Assembly: GCF_020037025.1 (NCBI RefSeq)
Contig: NZ_JAIQLH010000061.1
Coordinates: forward strand, 1-57,468
DNA: 57,468 bases
Source: Streptomyces huiliensis
GTDB taxonomy: Bacteria > Actinomycetota > Actinomycetes > Streptomycetales > Streptomycetaceae
Direction: 5' to 3'
Shown here: one piece after another, positions 9,518 to 18,976 of the stretch
Layout: every line of letters begins with the position of its first letter
Position numbering within the stretch: the first letter of the stretch is position 1
Notes under the pieces: generated by a model
Told to the model about the DNA's origin: nothing
Database searches by the model: none
Seen by the model: only the letters and a program-made list of their open reading frames with translations
Made by a program: the position numbers and the translations under genes

Positions 9518-9565
9518 CCCGCCGGTCCCCGGCCCCGGCCCCGACGCGGGCCGGGGACCGGCGGG
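9518..9565 (+). terminator. 18-bp perfect hairpin
   Basis: Stem 9518-9535 / 9548-9565 with a 12-nt loop lies 12 bp after the stop codon of the small secreted protein. It is likely a terminator that separates it from, or attenuates transcription into, the sortase gene. Confidence 0.7.
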
Positions 9566-9641
9566 AAGGCCGGGGGCGGGGGGACGTGGGGGAGGCGGGG
9601 GGACCGCCGTACACCCGCCGGTGGAGGACGGTGACACCTCG

Positions 9642-10628
9642 ATGCTCCGGACGACGCGCACCGCGCTCGCCGCGCTCACGACATGGCTCGGCACGCGCCC
9701 CCTCGCCGCCGCCGTACTCGTCGCGGCCGGCCTGTTCTCCGGCTGCTGGCTGATAGACAGCGGCTCCCGGGCGGCCGCCCCGCCGCCGCAGCCCTCCCGC
9801 GCCGAGGCGTTCGCCGCCGGTGGCGGGGGCGCCCTGGCCCCGCACCGCCGCGACCCGCTGATCCGGCCGCTGCCGCCGGTCACCCCGGTGCGGGTGCGCA
9901 TTCCCGAGATCAAGGTCGACGCCCCGCTGCGCGGGCTCCGGCTGCTGCCGGACGGCAGCCTCGCCAGCCCACCGCGCGACGACCGTAACCTCGCCGGCTG
10001 GTACGAGGCGGGCACCGCGCCCGGTGCCATCGGCACCGCCGTCGTCGCCGGCCACGTGGACACGCCCACCGGGCCGGCCGTCTTCTACAGCCTCGGCGCG
10101 CTCAAGAAGAAGGACATCGTCGAGATCGTCCGCGCCGACGGCCGGACGGCGGTCTTCACCATCGACGCGATCGAGGTGTACGACCGGGGGGACTTCCCGT
10201 CCCGGAAGGTGTACGGGGCTTCGGGGCGGGCCGAGTTGCGGGTGATCACGTGTGGGGGCGGGTTCTCGGAGGAGCGCCACGCGTACCTGGGGAACGTGGT
10301 GGTGTACGCCCACCTCGCGAAGGTCGTCGAACCGGCCGGCGTGCGGGGGCGTGCGGGGGCGGGTCCCTCCCCGGCGCGGCCGTCGCCATCCCCCTCGTCT
10401 TCTCCCTCTCCCTCGCGGGTGGCCGGGCCTTCGAAGAAGCAGGCCGGGCCGTCGCGGCGGCCGTCTCCTGCTCCCTCGGCGAATGCTCCCTCGGCGAATG
10501 CTCCCTCGGCGACGCCGAAGTCCGGTGGCCGCCGGGCGGCCGGGGCCACCAAGCCGCCCTCGGCTGCCGCGTCACCGTCCGCCTCCGGCTCCGCGCGGGT
10601 GAAGTCCCGGACGCACGGCTCCCGTTGA
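9642..10628 (+). CDS. Class F sortase with Ser/Pro/Ala-rich C-terminal tail
   Basis: 328 residues from ATG 9642; GTG 9621 in frame is an alternative. An N-terminal membrane anchor (about residues 20-40, LAAAVLVAAGLFSGCWL) is followed by the sortase beta-barrel. Catalytic His lies in VVAGHVD and Cys in VITCGGGF; the conserved Arg region is less clear (SEERHAYLGNVVVYA). Unlike the usual class F enzyme, which ends soon after this strand, a tail of about 100 residues rich in Ser, Pro and Ala follows, partly encoded by a 15-bp repeat. The neighbouring secreted, TM-ended protein is the obvious candidate partner. Confidence 0.9.
   Translation: MLRTTRTALAALTTWLGTRPLAAAVLVAAGLFSGCWLIDSGSRAAAPPPQPSRAEAFAAGGGGALAPHRRDPLIRPLPPVTPVRVRIPEIKVDAPLRGLRLLPDGSLASPPRDDRNLAGWYEAGTAPGAIGTAVVAGHVDTPTGPAVFYSLGALKKKDIVEIVRADGRTAVFTIDAIEVYDRGDFPSRKVYGASGRAELRVITCGGGFSEERHAYLGNVVVYAHLAKVVEPAGVRGRAGAGPSPARPSPSPSSSPSPSRVAGPSKKQAGPSRRPSPAPSANAPSANAPSATPKSGGRRAAGATKPPSAAASPSASGSARVKSRTHGSR
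10471..10512 (+). repeat. 15-bp tandem repeat in the sortase tail
   Basis: Units ctccctcggcgaatg at 10471-10485 and 10486-10500, then a 12-bp partial copy. They keep the reading frame and encode repeated PSANA residues in the C-terminal tail. Confidence 0.8.
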
Positions 10629-10649
10629 CGGTACGGGCGCGGGGCCGGG

Positions 10650-11213
10650 TCAGTCCTGCCGCTCCCGTTCCCGTTCCCGTCGGAACTCCACCTCGTCCGC
10701 CGTCACCGGGGCCCGGACGGCGTACACGTCGCCGACCCGCAGACCGCCCGGGGTGCGGTACTCCTCGCGCATACCGATGACGGAGATCCCCACCTCCGAA
10801 GCCGGCTGCCAAAAGGTGCGGTAGTACGGCGCGTTGGCCGGGTCCTCCGGTATCTCCACCAACGGCACCCCGCGCCGCTCCAGCAGGCGGCGGAGCTTGG
10901 CGAAGCGGAGCCGAGGGGTGAAGCGCCCGTACCGCTCCTGAAGCGCTGGCTCCAGGAACTCCCGCCTCCGGCGGGCCAGTCGGTGCACGTGCAGGGTGAA
11001 GTGATGGCCCTCCCAGGGGGACGCGGCCGACTCGCGGATCCAGTGGAACTCGGCCAGGCCGTGGTCCCGGCACAGGCCGTACGCGTGGGCGTTGTCACCG
11101 AAGTCCGGGCCGAGGACCTCGGCGACGCGCTCGGGGGAGTCCGCCGGGCGCAGCCCGAGCACGGTGCCGGTGGTGACGACGTCCACGTAGAACGCCAGGG
11201 AGTGCGGAGTCAC
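10650..11213 (-). CDS. Conserved hypothetical protein
   Basis: 187 residues, soluble, no signal peptide. The N-terminal pattern GLRPADSPERVAEVLG followed by an acidic F-x-D segment is seen in many small actinobacterial proteins with an immunity-protein-like look, but I cannot assign a family. GTG start with GAGGG about 8 nt upstream. The tail is Arg/Glu-rich (EFRRERERERQD). It follows recQ on the same strand after 27 bp, so it may share its transcript. Confidence 0.7.
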   Translation of the reverse strand: MTPHSLAFYVDVVTTGTVLGLRPADSPERVAEVLGPDFGDNAHAYGLCRDHGLAEFHWIRESAASPWEGHHFTLHVHRLARRRREFLEPALQERYGRFTPRLRFAKLRRLLERRGVPLVEIPEDPANAPYYRTFWQPASEVGISVIGMREEYRTPGGLRVGDVYAVRAPVTADEVEFRRERERERQD

Positions 11214-11240
11214 TTGGCTGCCCTCGAAATGTCCGGAGCG

Positions 11241-13166
11241 TCAGTCCGTCACCGTCATCGCCGTCTCCTCCTCGTCCCCTTCCGGCGCGCCCAGCCCCTT
11301 GAGTACCTCCAGGATCAGGTCTCCGTATTTCACCAGCTTGTTCTCGCCCACGCCGTTCACCGCCGCCAGGCCGTCCAGCGAGTCCGGCCGGGCCGTCGCG
11401 ATCTCGCGCAGGGTCGCGTCGTGGAAGATCACGTACGCGGGGACGCCCTGCTCCTTCGCCGTGGCGGCGCGCCAGGCGCGGAGCTCCTCGAAGACCGGCA
11501 CCGCGGCCGCCGGCAGGTCGGCCGCCGCCGCGCGGCTCCCCGACCGGCCGCCGCCACCGCCGGACGCGGACTTCGTCCGGGCCGCCTTCCGCTCCGGCTC
11601 GCGCCGCAGCAGCACCTGGCGCCGGCCGCCCAGCACGTCCCCGCTGGCGTCGGTGAGGACGAGCGTGCCGTACTCGCCCTCCACCGCGAGCAGCCCCTCG
11701 GCCAGCAACTGCCGCACCACGCCCCGCCATTCGACGGCGGAGAGCTCGGTGCCGATGCCGAAGACGGTGAGCTGGTCGTGGTCGAACTGGATGACCTTGG
11801 CGGTGCGCTTGCCGAGCAGGATGTCGATGATCTGGCCGGCGCCGAACTTCTGGCGGCGCTCGCGGGCCAGCCGGAAGACCGCCGACAGGAACTTCTGGGC
11901 GGCGATCGTGCCGTCCCAGGTGACGGGCGGCGTCAGGCAGGTGTCGCAGTTGCCGCACGGCTCGCCGTGCTGGCCGAAGTAGGCCAGCAGCCGGACCCGG
12001 CGGCACTCCACCGTCTCGCACAGGGCGAGCATCGCCTCCAGGTGGGCGGCCAGGCGGCGGCGGTGCGCCTCGTCGCCCTCCGAGCCGTCGATCATCTTCC
12101 GCTGCTGGACGACGTCCTGGAGGCCGTACGCCAGCCAGGCCGTGGACGGCAGGCCGTCGCGCCCGGCGCGGCCGGTCTCCTGGTAGTAGCCCTCGACGGA
12201 CTTCGGCAGGTCCAGGTGGGCCACGAACCGGACGTCCGGCTTGTCGATGCCCATGCCGAAGGCGATCGTGGCGACCATCACCAGGCCGTCCTCCCGCAGG
12301 AAGCGCGCCTGGTTGGCGGCGCGCACCCGCGCGTCCAGCCCCGCGTGGTACGGCAGCGCCTCGACGCCCTCCCGCACCAGGAACGCGGCCGTGTCCTCCA
12401 CGCTCTTGCGGGAGAGGCAGTAGACGACGCCCGCGTCGCCCGCGTGCTCGCCGCGGATCAGGTCCAGGAGCTGGCGGCGCGGCTCGTTCTTCTGGGCGAT
12501 GCGGTACTGGATGTTGGGCCGGTCGAAGCTGGCCACGAAGTGACGGGCGTCACCCAGCTGGAGCCGCGCCGCGATCTCCCGGCGGGTGGCGTCCGTCGCG
12601 GTCGCGGTCAGCGCGATGCGCGGCACGTCGGGCCAGCGCTCGTGCAGCGCGGACAGGGCCAGGTAGTCCGGCCGGAAGTCGTGGCCCCACTGGGCCACGC
12701 AGTGCGCCTCGTCGATCGCGAAGACCGAGACCTTGCCGCGGTCCAGCAGGCTCATCGTCGATTCGAGGCGCAGCCGCTCGGGTGCCAGGTAGAGCACGTC
12801 CAGCTCGCCCGCGAGGAACTCGGCCTCGACCATGCGGCGCTCGTCGAGGTCCTGCGTCGAGTTCAGGAAGCCCGCGCGGACGCCCAGGGCGCGCAGCGCG
12901 TCCACCTGGTCCTGCATCAGGGCGATCAGGGGCGAGACGACCACCCCGACACCCGGTCTGACCAGGGCCGGGATCTGGTAGCAGAGCGACTTGCCGCCAC
13001 CCGTGGGCATCAGGACGAGCGCGTCGCCGCCCGCGACGACATGCTCGATGATCTCTTCCTGCGCCCCGCGGAACGCGTCGTAACCGAAGACGCGGCGCAG
13101 CACGCCGAGCGCCTCGCTCGACGCTTCGGGCTCACGGGTCGCGGTGGTCTCGGTGGGGTCGGCCAT
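11241..13166 (-). CDS. recQ: ATP-dependent DNA helicase RecQ
   Basis: 641 residues, the normal bacterial length. Helicase lobe 1 has Walker A TGGGKS (residues 55-60), motif Ia and the DEAH box at 152-155 followed by [13 protein letters not shown]. Lobe 2 carries GRAGRDG. The zinc-binding region supplies four Cys (VECRRV then CGNCDTC), and a C-terminal HRDC domain covers about 525-610 after a basic linker. It unwinds DNA 3'-5' in recombinational repair and fork restart. No strong Shine-Dalgarno sequence is visible before ATG 13166. A DUF-like small gene follows. Confidence 0.97.
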   Translation of the reverse strand: MADPTETTATREPEASSEALGVLRRVFGYDAFRGAQEEIIEHVVAGGDALVLMPTGGGKSLCYQIPALVRPGVGVVVSPLIALMQDQVDALRALGVRAGFLNSTQDLDERRMVEAEFLAGELDVLYLAPERLRLESTMSLLDRGKVSVFAIDEAHCVAQWGHDFRPDYLALSALHERWPDVPRIALTATATDATRREIAARLQLGDARHFVASFDRPNIQYRIAQKNEPRRQLLDLIRGEHAGDAGVVYCLSRKSVEDTAAFLVREGVEALPYHAGLDARVRAANQARFLREDGLVMVATIAFGMGIDKPDVRFVAHLDLPKSVEGYYQETGRAGRDGLPSTAWLAYGLQDVVQQRKMIDGSEGDEAHRRRLAAHLEAMLALCETVECRRVRLLAYFGQHGEPCGNCDTCLTPPVTWDGTIAAQKFLSAVFRLARERRQKFGAGQIIDILLGKRTAKVIQFDHDQLTVFGIGTELSAVEWRGVVRQLLAEGLLAVEGEYGTLVLTDASGDVLGGRRQVLLRREPERKAARTKSASGGGGGRSGSRAAAADLPAAAVPVFEELRAWRAATAKEQGVPAYVIFHDATLREIATARPDSLDGLAAVNGVGENKLVKYGDLILEVLKGLGAPEGDEEETAMTVTD

Positions 13167-13284
13167 TCGGGCAGTCTACGAGGAACGGCGCGGCCGAGCG
13201 GGTGATCAAGGAAGCCTGTGGACGACGGGCGGCTTGTGGACAACTCCGTCACTCCTCGGTGTAGCGACAGGCGACGCTCGCCCC

Positions 13285-15372
13285 CTACGCCACTTCGATG
13301 CCGTACTCCTGTACCAGAGCCTCCAGACCCCCGGGATACCCCTTGCCCCCCACCACGAAGTCCCAGTTCCCGCCCGACCGCTTCCGGAACGATCCCAGCA
13401 CCAGCGCCGTCTCGCCCGGCCGGCCGTCCGAGACCTCCAGCTGCCCGAGCTCCGCCCCCGCCGCGTCCGAGAGCCGTATCCGGGCGTCCGTGAAGCGGGA
13501 GAGGTCGGCCTCCGGGTTGATCTCGGGGTCTATGGCCGCCGCCAGCACCAGCCGGTCCGCCGGCTCGGGCAGCGCGTCGAACGCGACCCGCAGCGCCGCC
13601 TTGTCCCCGGGCAGCGGGTCGACCGACCGCACGGTGCCGTCGGGGGTGCGGGGGTTGTTGTAGAAGACGAAGTGCTCCTCGCTGAGCACGCGGGAGCCCC
13701 GGCAGACCAGGGCGCAGACGTCCAGGGCCACGCCGCCGGACCAGGACATGCCCAGCACGTTGTGGTCGGCCGGCTCCGCGGGGTCCGCTGCGGGCCCGGC
13801 CGTACGGGACGCCGCCGTGCCACCGCCCGTACCGCCCGTACCTCCCGCCCCGTCCGCCGGTCCCAGCCGCCCCCGCAGCCCGTGCTGCGCCAGCAGCCCC
13901 ACCAGCTCCTCGCCGTTCACCAGCGTCAGCGGCTTGCCGTTGGCGAACGCGTACGAGCCGGGGCCGAACCGGGACGTCGTCACCAGGACGCCCTTGTTGG
14001 CCCCCGCCCCCTGTACCGTCCCGAACAGATCCCGGACGGCCGTAGGGGGCACCGTCTTCCGGTACCGCTTCACCTGGACGATGATCCGGCCGCCGCTGAT
14101 CGGGTCCGGGTCCAGCGCCTCGACGTCCACCCCGCCGTCGTTCGACCGGGTCGTCATCACCGCCCGCATCCCGCGCGCCCGGAACAACTCCGCGACCAGC
14201 GCCTCGAACTCCACCGGGTCCATCTCGAACAGGTCCGGGTCGCCGTCGTCCCCGCCGCCGTGCGACACCACGCCCCGGCCCACCTCGGCCGGCGTCCGTT
14301 CCGGGCGGACGGCCGTGCGCTGGTCGGGCCGCGCCGACAGCCGGCCGCCCAGCCCGTCCACCAGGCAGTCCGGCGCGCTCACCTGCTCCAGGTGCAGCCG
14401 CTCGAACGCCGCCCGGTCCACCGTGACCGCCGCCAGCACCAGCCGCGCCCGCCGGCCCGTCGCCGGGTCGTGGTCGTCGACGAAACCGTTGAGGACGACG
14501 GACTCCAGCGTCCGGAACTCGTCCGCCGCGAACAGCTCCCGCACCGCCAGCAGCACGCACTGCGCCACCACGTCCCGGTACAGCGCCCGGCGCTGCGTCG
14601 CCGGCCGGGCCGTCTCCTTCTCCTGGTCGGCGGTCGGCATGTAGCGCACCGACTTCACCTCGGGCACCACGTCGAACCCCGGCAGCTCCCACTCCAGCAC
14701 CAGCTGCCGCGCCCCCGGGTCGTAGGCGGCGGACACCTGGTGCGGGAACTCCTCCGGCCAGCCGGCCGACGCGTACAGCGCCGCCGAGAAGTACTCCACC
14801 ACCGCGTCCGGATCACCCGCCCGCAGCGCCGCCACCAGCTCCGCGACACCCGCGTTGTGCTGCCGGACCTGCGCCAGCCGGGCCGCCGCCCACTGGTCGT
14901 ACTGCTGCCGGTACGCGGCCAGCTGCCGCTGCCGCAGCGCCTCCGCCTCCTGCGCCGCCCGGAGGTCCCGGTCGTACTGCGCCCGCCGCCCGAACCCGTA
15001 CAGCGCCGGGTCCGGCAGCGGCGCCGGCACCCCCAGGTGGCCCGGATTGAAGGGCTCCAGCGCCTCCGGCTCCGTCAGCCGCGCCGCCGAGAACGCCGGT
15101 GCCGCGCACCCCGTGCGCAGCAGCCCCTCCAGCTCCGCGACCCGCGCCTCCAGCTCCTCCGTCCGGCGCCGCGCCTCCGCCTCCCGCGCCTGCCGGTAGG
15201 CCGTCCGCCGCTCCCGGTCCAGCCGCGCCGCCTCCCGCTCGGCCGCCCGCTGGGTCCGCTCCCGTTCCCGCTGCTCCCGCACCTCGGCCTGGTGCCGGAG
15301 CTCCTGCTGCCGGTTCTGCGCGCGCTGGGCCTCCGCCCAGATGCCTATCAGTCCGTTGGAGCGACGAGTCAT
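13285..15372 (-). CDS. Mrr-type restriction endonuclease fused to TerD domain
   Basis: 695 residues in four parts. Residues 10-90 are a charged, Arg/Glu/Gln-rich coiled coil; about 90-370 is a helical middle region without a recognised family; about 383-500 is an Mrr_cat (PD-(D/E)XK) domain with Asp416 in GGVDVEAL and Gln433-Val-Lys435 as the QxK motif; a Gly/Thr linker leads to a C-terminal TerD domain (about 537-695, GMSWSGGVALDVCALV). Mrr domains cleave modified DNA; TerD proteins bind calcium and occur in tellurite/stress and phage-response loci. Start 15372 has GGGGGGAGGG upstream. A role in DNA-damage or phage response is inference. Confidence 0.88.
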   Translation of the reverse strand: MTRRSNGLIGIWAEAQRAQNRQQELRHQAEVREQRERERTQRAAEREAARLDRERRTAYRQAREAEARRRTEELEARVAELEGLLRTGCAAPAFSAARLTEPEALEPFNPGHLGVPAPLPDPALYGFGRRAQYDRDLRAAQEAEALRQRQLAAYRQQYDQWAAARLAQVRQHNAGVAELVAALRAGDPDAVVEYFSAALYASAGWPEEFPHQVSAAYDPGARQLVLEWELPGFDVVPEVKSVRYMPTADQEKETARPATQRRALYRDVVAQCVLLAVRELFAADEFRTLESVVLNGFVDDHDPATGRRARLVLAAVTVDRAAFERLHLEQVSAPDCLVDGLGGRLSARPDQRTAVRPERTPAEVGRGVVSHGGGDDGDPDLFEMDPVEFEALVAELFRARGMRAVMTTRSNDGGVDVEALDPDPISGGRIIVQVKRYRKTVPPTAVRDLFGTVQGAGANKGVLVTTSRFGPGSYAFANGKPLTLVNGEELVGLLAQHGLRGRLGPADGAGGTGGTGGGTAASRTAGPAADPAEPADHNVLGMSWSGGVALDVCALVCRGSRVLSEEHFVFYNNPRTPDGTVRSVDPLPGDKAALRVAFDALPEPADRLVLAAAIDPEINPEADLSRFTDARIRLSDAAGAELGQLEVSDGRPGETALVLGSFRKRSGGNWDFVVGGKGYPGGLEALVQEYGIEVA

Positions 15373-15493
15373 GGCGGATCCAGCCCTCCCCCCGAGACCG
15401 ATCCGTCCCGGAACCGCGATACGTACTGGCTCCATGACCAGCGGTGACCCGTCAACTCTAGTCGCGGCGCGGGAGCGGGGGACTGGCGGTCCG

Positions 15494-16222
15494 TCAGGCC
15501 GCCGCGGCCGCTTCGAGCTCCGCCGCCTCGGCGTCCAGGAGCTTCTCCAGCGGGCCCACGCCGACCGCGCCGCCCACCACGATGCCCACCGCGATGGCGG
15601 CCAGCAGCATGGCCGTGGAACCCCAGGACGCCATCACGTCGACGGGCAGCGTGTAGGCGCCGATCACGCGGGCCGCGCACTCGGTGAGCAGGGCGACGCC
15701 CCAGACGGCGCTGTACCGGCGCTCCAGGCTCCGGAAGCGGGCGTTCCCCGCCGTCAGCCGCTCCCACGCGGCGGCCTTGGCCCAGCTGCCCTTGACCAGC
15801 ATGGGCTTGAGCCCGGCCGTCATCAGGGGCGTGCCCCGGACGGCGGACCAGAGGATGGCGCCGCCGATGAAGCTGCTGATGACGGAGTCCTTGGCGATCA
15901 TCAGCCGGGCGTCGCCGGTGGCGAAACTCAGCACCATGGAGAGGACGTTGACCAGCAGCATCACGCCGGCCAGCCCGTTCACCGTCCGCTCGCGCACCAC
16001 GCCGACGACGGTGCGGACGGCCGGCACCACGCTGCTGAGGGCCAGGGAGAGGACGAGGCCGAGCCCGAAGCCCTCGTGCAGCAGGTAGTAGCTGCCCAGC
16101 GGCACCGCCACGTCCAGCAGCAGTGGCTTGAACGCGGTGAGGAGCGGGTGCTCCTCGTGCGCCGGCGCCGCGGGGGCGGTGGCGGCGGTGGCGGGGGTGG
16201 CCTGGGCCGTTGCCTGCGACAT
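15494..16222 (-). CDS. VC0807-family integral membrane protein
   Basis: 242 residues with five to six predicted membrane helices (LLLDVAVPLGSYYLLH, LVLSLALSSVVPAVRTVV, LAGVMLLVNVLSMVLSF, then STAMLLAAIAVGIVVGGAVG near the C-terminus). The pattern fits the VC0807/DUF3159-like group whose function is unknown. The first 25 residues are Ala/Thr/Pro-rich and the last 20 are Ala/Glu-rich. An AGGAG site stands 9 nt before ATG 16222. It is flanked by same-strand genes but with 120-140 bp gaps, so it is probably its own unit. Confidence 0.82.
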   Translation of the reverse strand: MSQATAQATPATAATAPAAPAHEEHPLLTAFKPLLLDVAVPLGSYYLLHEGFGLGLVLSLALSSVVPAVRTVVGVVRERTVNGLAGVMLLVNVLSMVLSFATGDARLMIAKDSVISSFIGGAILWSAVRGTPLMTAGLKPMLVKGSWAKAAAWERLTAGNARFRSLERRYSAVWGVALLTECAARVIGAYTLPVDVMASWGSTAMLLAAIAVGIVVGGAVGVGPLEKLLDAEAAELEAAAAA

Positions 16223-16364
16223 TGCTGCTGCTCCTGGGCTGGTCCCGGGGCGGTCCCGGGGTGCTGATCAACAGCTTCGCGGAGCGGAGGTGCCCGGCGG
16301 CAGGGCCGGGTGTGGGGGATCGGGCAGGACGAATGTCATGGGTGGGGCCCCGCCCGTAGGCGGC

Positions 16365-17591
16365 TCAGCCGAGCAGCACCGGGAGCGACCGGACGCTGTT
16401 GCTGATGAAGGAGGGGAGCGGAAGGAGGTCCTCCGGGTCGGTGGCCGGGGAGAGGTCCGGGAAGCGGGCGAAGAGGGCCGGCAGGGCGGTCTCGGCCTGC
16501 AGCCGGGCCAGCGCGGCGCCGACGCAGAAGTGGGCGCCGTGGCCGAAGGTGAGGTGGCGCTTGTTCTCGCGCTCGGCGTCGAACGCGTCCGCCGTCGGCC
16601 CGTACTGCTCCGGGTCGCGGCCCGCCGCCACGTACGAGGCGAGGATCGCGTCGCCACGCCGGATCACCGCGCCCGCCAGCGGGATGTCCTCCTTGGCGTA
16701 GCGCATCGGGAAGTGCGCGACGGGCGAGTCCCAGCGCAGCGTCTCCTCGACCACCGACGACCAGGGGACGTCGCCGGAGCGGACGCGGGCCAGCTGCTCG
16801 GGGTGGGTGAGCAGGGCGCGTACCGCGTTGGTGACGAGGTTGAGGGTGGTGCCGTGGCCGGCGACGAGCATGAGGAGGAGGGTGCCGATGAGCTCCTCCT
16901 CCGAGAGCCGGTCGGCGTCCTCGCGGGCGGCGATCAGGTCGCTGATGATGTCCTCGCCGGGCGCCGCCCGCTTCTCGGCCACCAGCGCGGCGAGCAGGCC
17001 GAGCAGCCGGCGGCGGGTCGCGAGGACCTCCTCGGGCCCGGTCGCGCTGCTGGTCAGGCTGGCGGAGAGGGCGCGGAACTCGTCGTACCGCTCCTCCGGG
17101 ACGCCGAGCAGGTCGCCGATCGTCCGCATGGCCAGCGGGTAGGCGAACAGCGCCCGTACGTCCACCGGGCCGGGTGGCTGCGCGGCGAGCCGGTCCAGCA
17201 GCCCCTGGACGTTGGCCTCGACGGGCGCGCGCATCCCGGCGATGCGCCGGGGCGTGAACGCCTGGGTGACCAGGGTGCGCAGCCGCCGGTGGTCGGCGCC
17301 GTCGGCGGTGACCATGCCCGCCGGCGCGACGAAGTTGATCAGCGGCCAGCCCTCCGGCACCGAACCGTCGCGCAGCAGCGACCAGTTGACGGGGTCCTTG
17401 ACGACGCGCGGGTCGGTGAGCAGGTCGCGCAGCAGCCCGTGCCGGGTGACCACCCAGGCGGGTATCCCGTCCGGCAGCTCGACGCGGACGACGGGACCGG
17501 CGTCGCGCAGCCGCCGGACCTCCCCGTGGAGGTCGGCTCCGGTCACGTCCAGGCGGATGGGCGGTGCGTCGTCGGTGCGGATGTCGTCCAT
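16365..17591 (-). CDS. Cytochrome P450 (second of the conservon)
   Basis: 408 residues, standard bacterial P450 length. I-helix motif AGHGTT (His where an acidic residue is usual), K-helix ExxR in EETLRW, and heme-binding loop FGHGAHFCVG with the axial Cys. Soluble class I enzyme; needs ferredoxin partners not encoded here. ATG 17591 has GGAGG upstream and lies inside the 3' end of the preceding P450 gene (49-nt overlap), so the two are translationally coupled. As the last gene of a cvn operon its product may act in a signalling or specialised-metabolite oxidation tied to the CvnABCD complex; the substrate is unknown. Confidence 0.95.
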   Translation of the reverse strand: MDDIRTDDAPPIRLDVTGADLHGEVRRLRDAGPVVRVELPDGIPAWVVTRHGLLRDLLTDPRVVKDPVNWSLLRDGSVPEGWPLINFVAPAGMVTADGADHRRLRTLVTQAFTPRRIAGMRAPVEANVQGLLDRLAAQPPGPVDVRALFAYPLAMRTIGDLLGVPEERYDEFRALSASLTSSATGPEEVLATRRRLLGLLAALVAEKRAAPGEDIISDLIAAREDADRLSEEELIGTLLLMLVAGHGTTLNLVTNAVRALLTHPEQLARVRSGDVPWSSVVEETLRWDSPVAHFPMRYAKEDIPLAGAVIRRGDAILASYVAAGRDPEQYGPTADAFDAERENKRHLTFGHGAHFCVGAALARLQAETALPALFARFPDLSPATDPEDLLPLPSFISNSVRSLPVLLG

Positions 17592-18976
17592 GACGGGCCT
17601 CCAGCGGCGGCTGTGCGGTGTTTGGTGGCGGTGCTCGGTGCGACGGGACTGAAGCGCACGGGCAGGGCGGTCAGCGCGCGCGCCCAGGGGGACGGCCGGT
17701 AGGACAGCTCCCCGGCGGGCACCGCGAGCCGGATGTCGGGCAGGCGGTGGACGAGGGTGTCGACGGCGGTGTGGGCGATCACCCGGGCCTGGTCGCGGGC
17801 CGGGCAGGTGTGCGGGCCCGCGCCGAACGCCAGGTGGGAGCGGTTGCCGGGGACGATCTGGCCGTCCGGCGGCAGCACGGCCGGGTCGTGGTTGGCGGCG
17901 GCGAGGCCGAGCAGCAGCGCGTCGCCCTCGCGCACGTCCTGCCCGCCGAAGCGCAGGTCGCGGGTGGCGTAGCGGCCCGGGAAGTTCTGCACGGGCGCGT
18001 CCCGCCACAGCACCTCGTCGAGGGCCGCGTCGACGGTGAGCCGGCCGCCGGTGACGTGCGTGCGGAAGCGGGTGTCGGTGAGCAGCAGCCGGACCGTCGC
18101 GGCGGTCCAGTTGGCCGCCGGGCCGTTGCCCGCGACGATGATGACGGCCAGGTGGTGCAGGACCTCCTCGGGCGACAGCCCCTCGGGATGCCCGAGCAGC
18201 CAGGACGTGAGGTCGTCGCCCGGCTCGGCCAGCTTGCGGCGCACCAGGTCGCCGAGGATCCGCTGGAGCGCCTGGTTGGCGGCGGTCGCCTCCGGACCGC
18301 TGTCCACCATCCCGCGGACGGCGGCGATGAGTTCCGGCGCGATCGCGTCGGGGAGGCCGAGCATCCGGGAGGCGGCCCACAGCGGCAGCTGGAGCGCGTA
18401 CTCGCCCAGCAGGTCGGCCTCGCCGCGCGGGGCGATCGCGTCGAGGAGCATGTTCGACAGCTGGGCGATGCTGCGGCGCAGCCGGTGCTGGTCGAGGCGG
18501 GCGAAGCCGTCGCTCACGGCTCGGTAGAGGCGGCGGTGCTCGGGGCCGTCGGCGAACAGTACGGTCGGCCGGTAGCCCATCATCGGCAGCAGCGGCGAGT
18601 CGGGGCGGACCAGGCCCTCGCGCAGTGCCCGCCAGCGGCGCGAGTCGTGGGAGAAGCACTCCTCGTTGCGGGTGACCTCCAGCAGCTCCCGGTAGCCGAT
18701 CACCAGCCAGGCCGGAACGCCCGGTTCCAGCTCGACGGGGACGACCGGGCCGTGCTCGCGGCGGAGGCGCTCGTAGAGGGCGTGGGTGTCGCCGGTGAGG
18801 ACCTGGCCGTAGAGGGCGGCGGCGGGGGCGGCCCCGGCCGCCGGCCGGTGGGCCGGGCAGCCGGGCGGGGGGCCCGGCGGGAGGCTCGGGGCCGGGGGGT
18901 ACGCCGGGGCCTCCGGGTACTCCGAGGCGTGTGGGTGCCGCGAGGTGCCCGGGACCTCCGGTATCGGGGCGGTCAT
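17543..18976 (-). CDS. Cytochrome P450 (first of the conservon)
   Basis: 477 residues. A proline-rich N-terminal extension of about 50 residues (with GCPAHRPAAG) precedes the P450 fold. K-helix ExxR is in DEVLWR and the heme loop is FGAGPHTCPA with axial Cys. The I-helix reads AGNGPA, lacking the acid-alcohol (D/E-T) pair normally used for oxygen activation, as also occurs in some peroxide-shunt or conservon P450s. Start ATG 18976 overlaps the stop of the GTPase gene by 4 nt (ATGA). This position directly after cvnD is typical for conservon P450s. Confidence 0.93.
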   Translation of the reverse strand: MTAPIPEVPGTSRHPHASEYPEAPAYPPAPSLPPGPPPGCPAHRPAAGAAPAAALYGQVLTGDTHALYERLRREHGPVVPVELEPGVPAWLVIGYRELLEVTRNEECFSHDSRRWRALREGLVRPDSPLLPMMGYRPTVLFADGPEHRRLYRAVSDGFARLDQHRLRRSIAQLSNMLLDAIAPRGEADLLGEYALQLPLWAASRMLGLPDAIAPELIAAVRGMVDSGPEATAANQALQRILGDLVRRKLAEPGDDLTSWLLGHPEGLSPEEVLHHLAVIIVAGNGPAANWTAATVRLLLTDTRFRTHVTGGRLTVDAALDEVLWRDAPVQNFPGRYATRDLRFGGQDVREGDALLLGLAAANHDPAVLPPDGQIVPGNRSHLAFGAGPHTCPARDQARVIAHTAVDTLVHRLPDIRLAVPAGELSYRPSPWARALTALPVRFSPVAPSTATKHRTAAAGGPSWTTSAPTTHRPSAWT

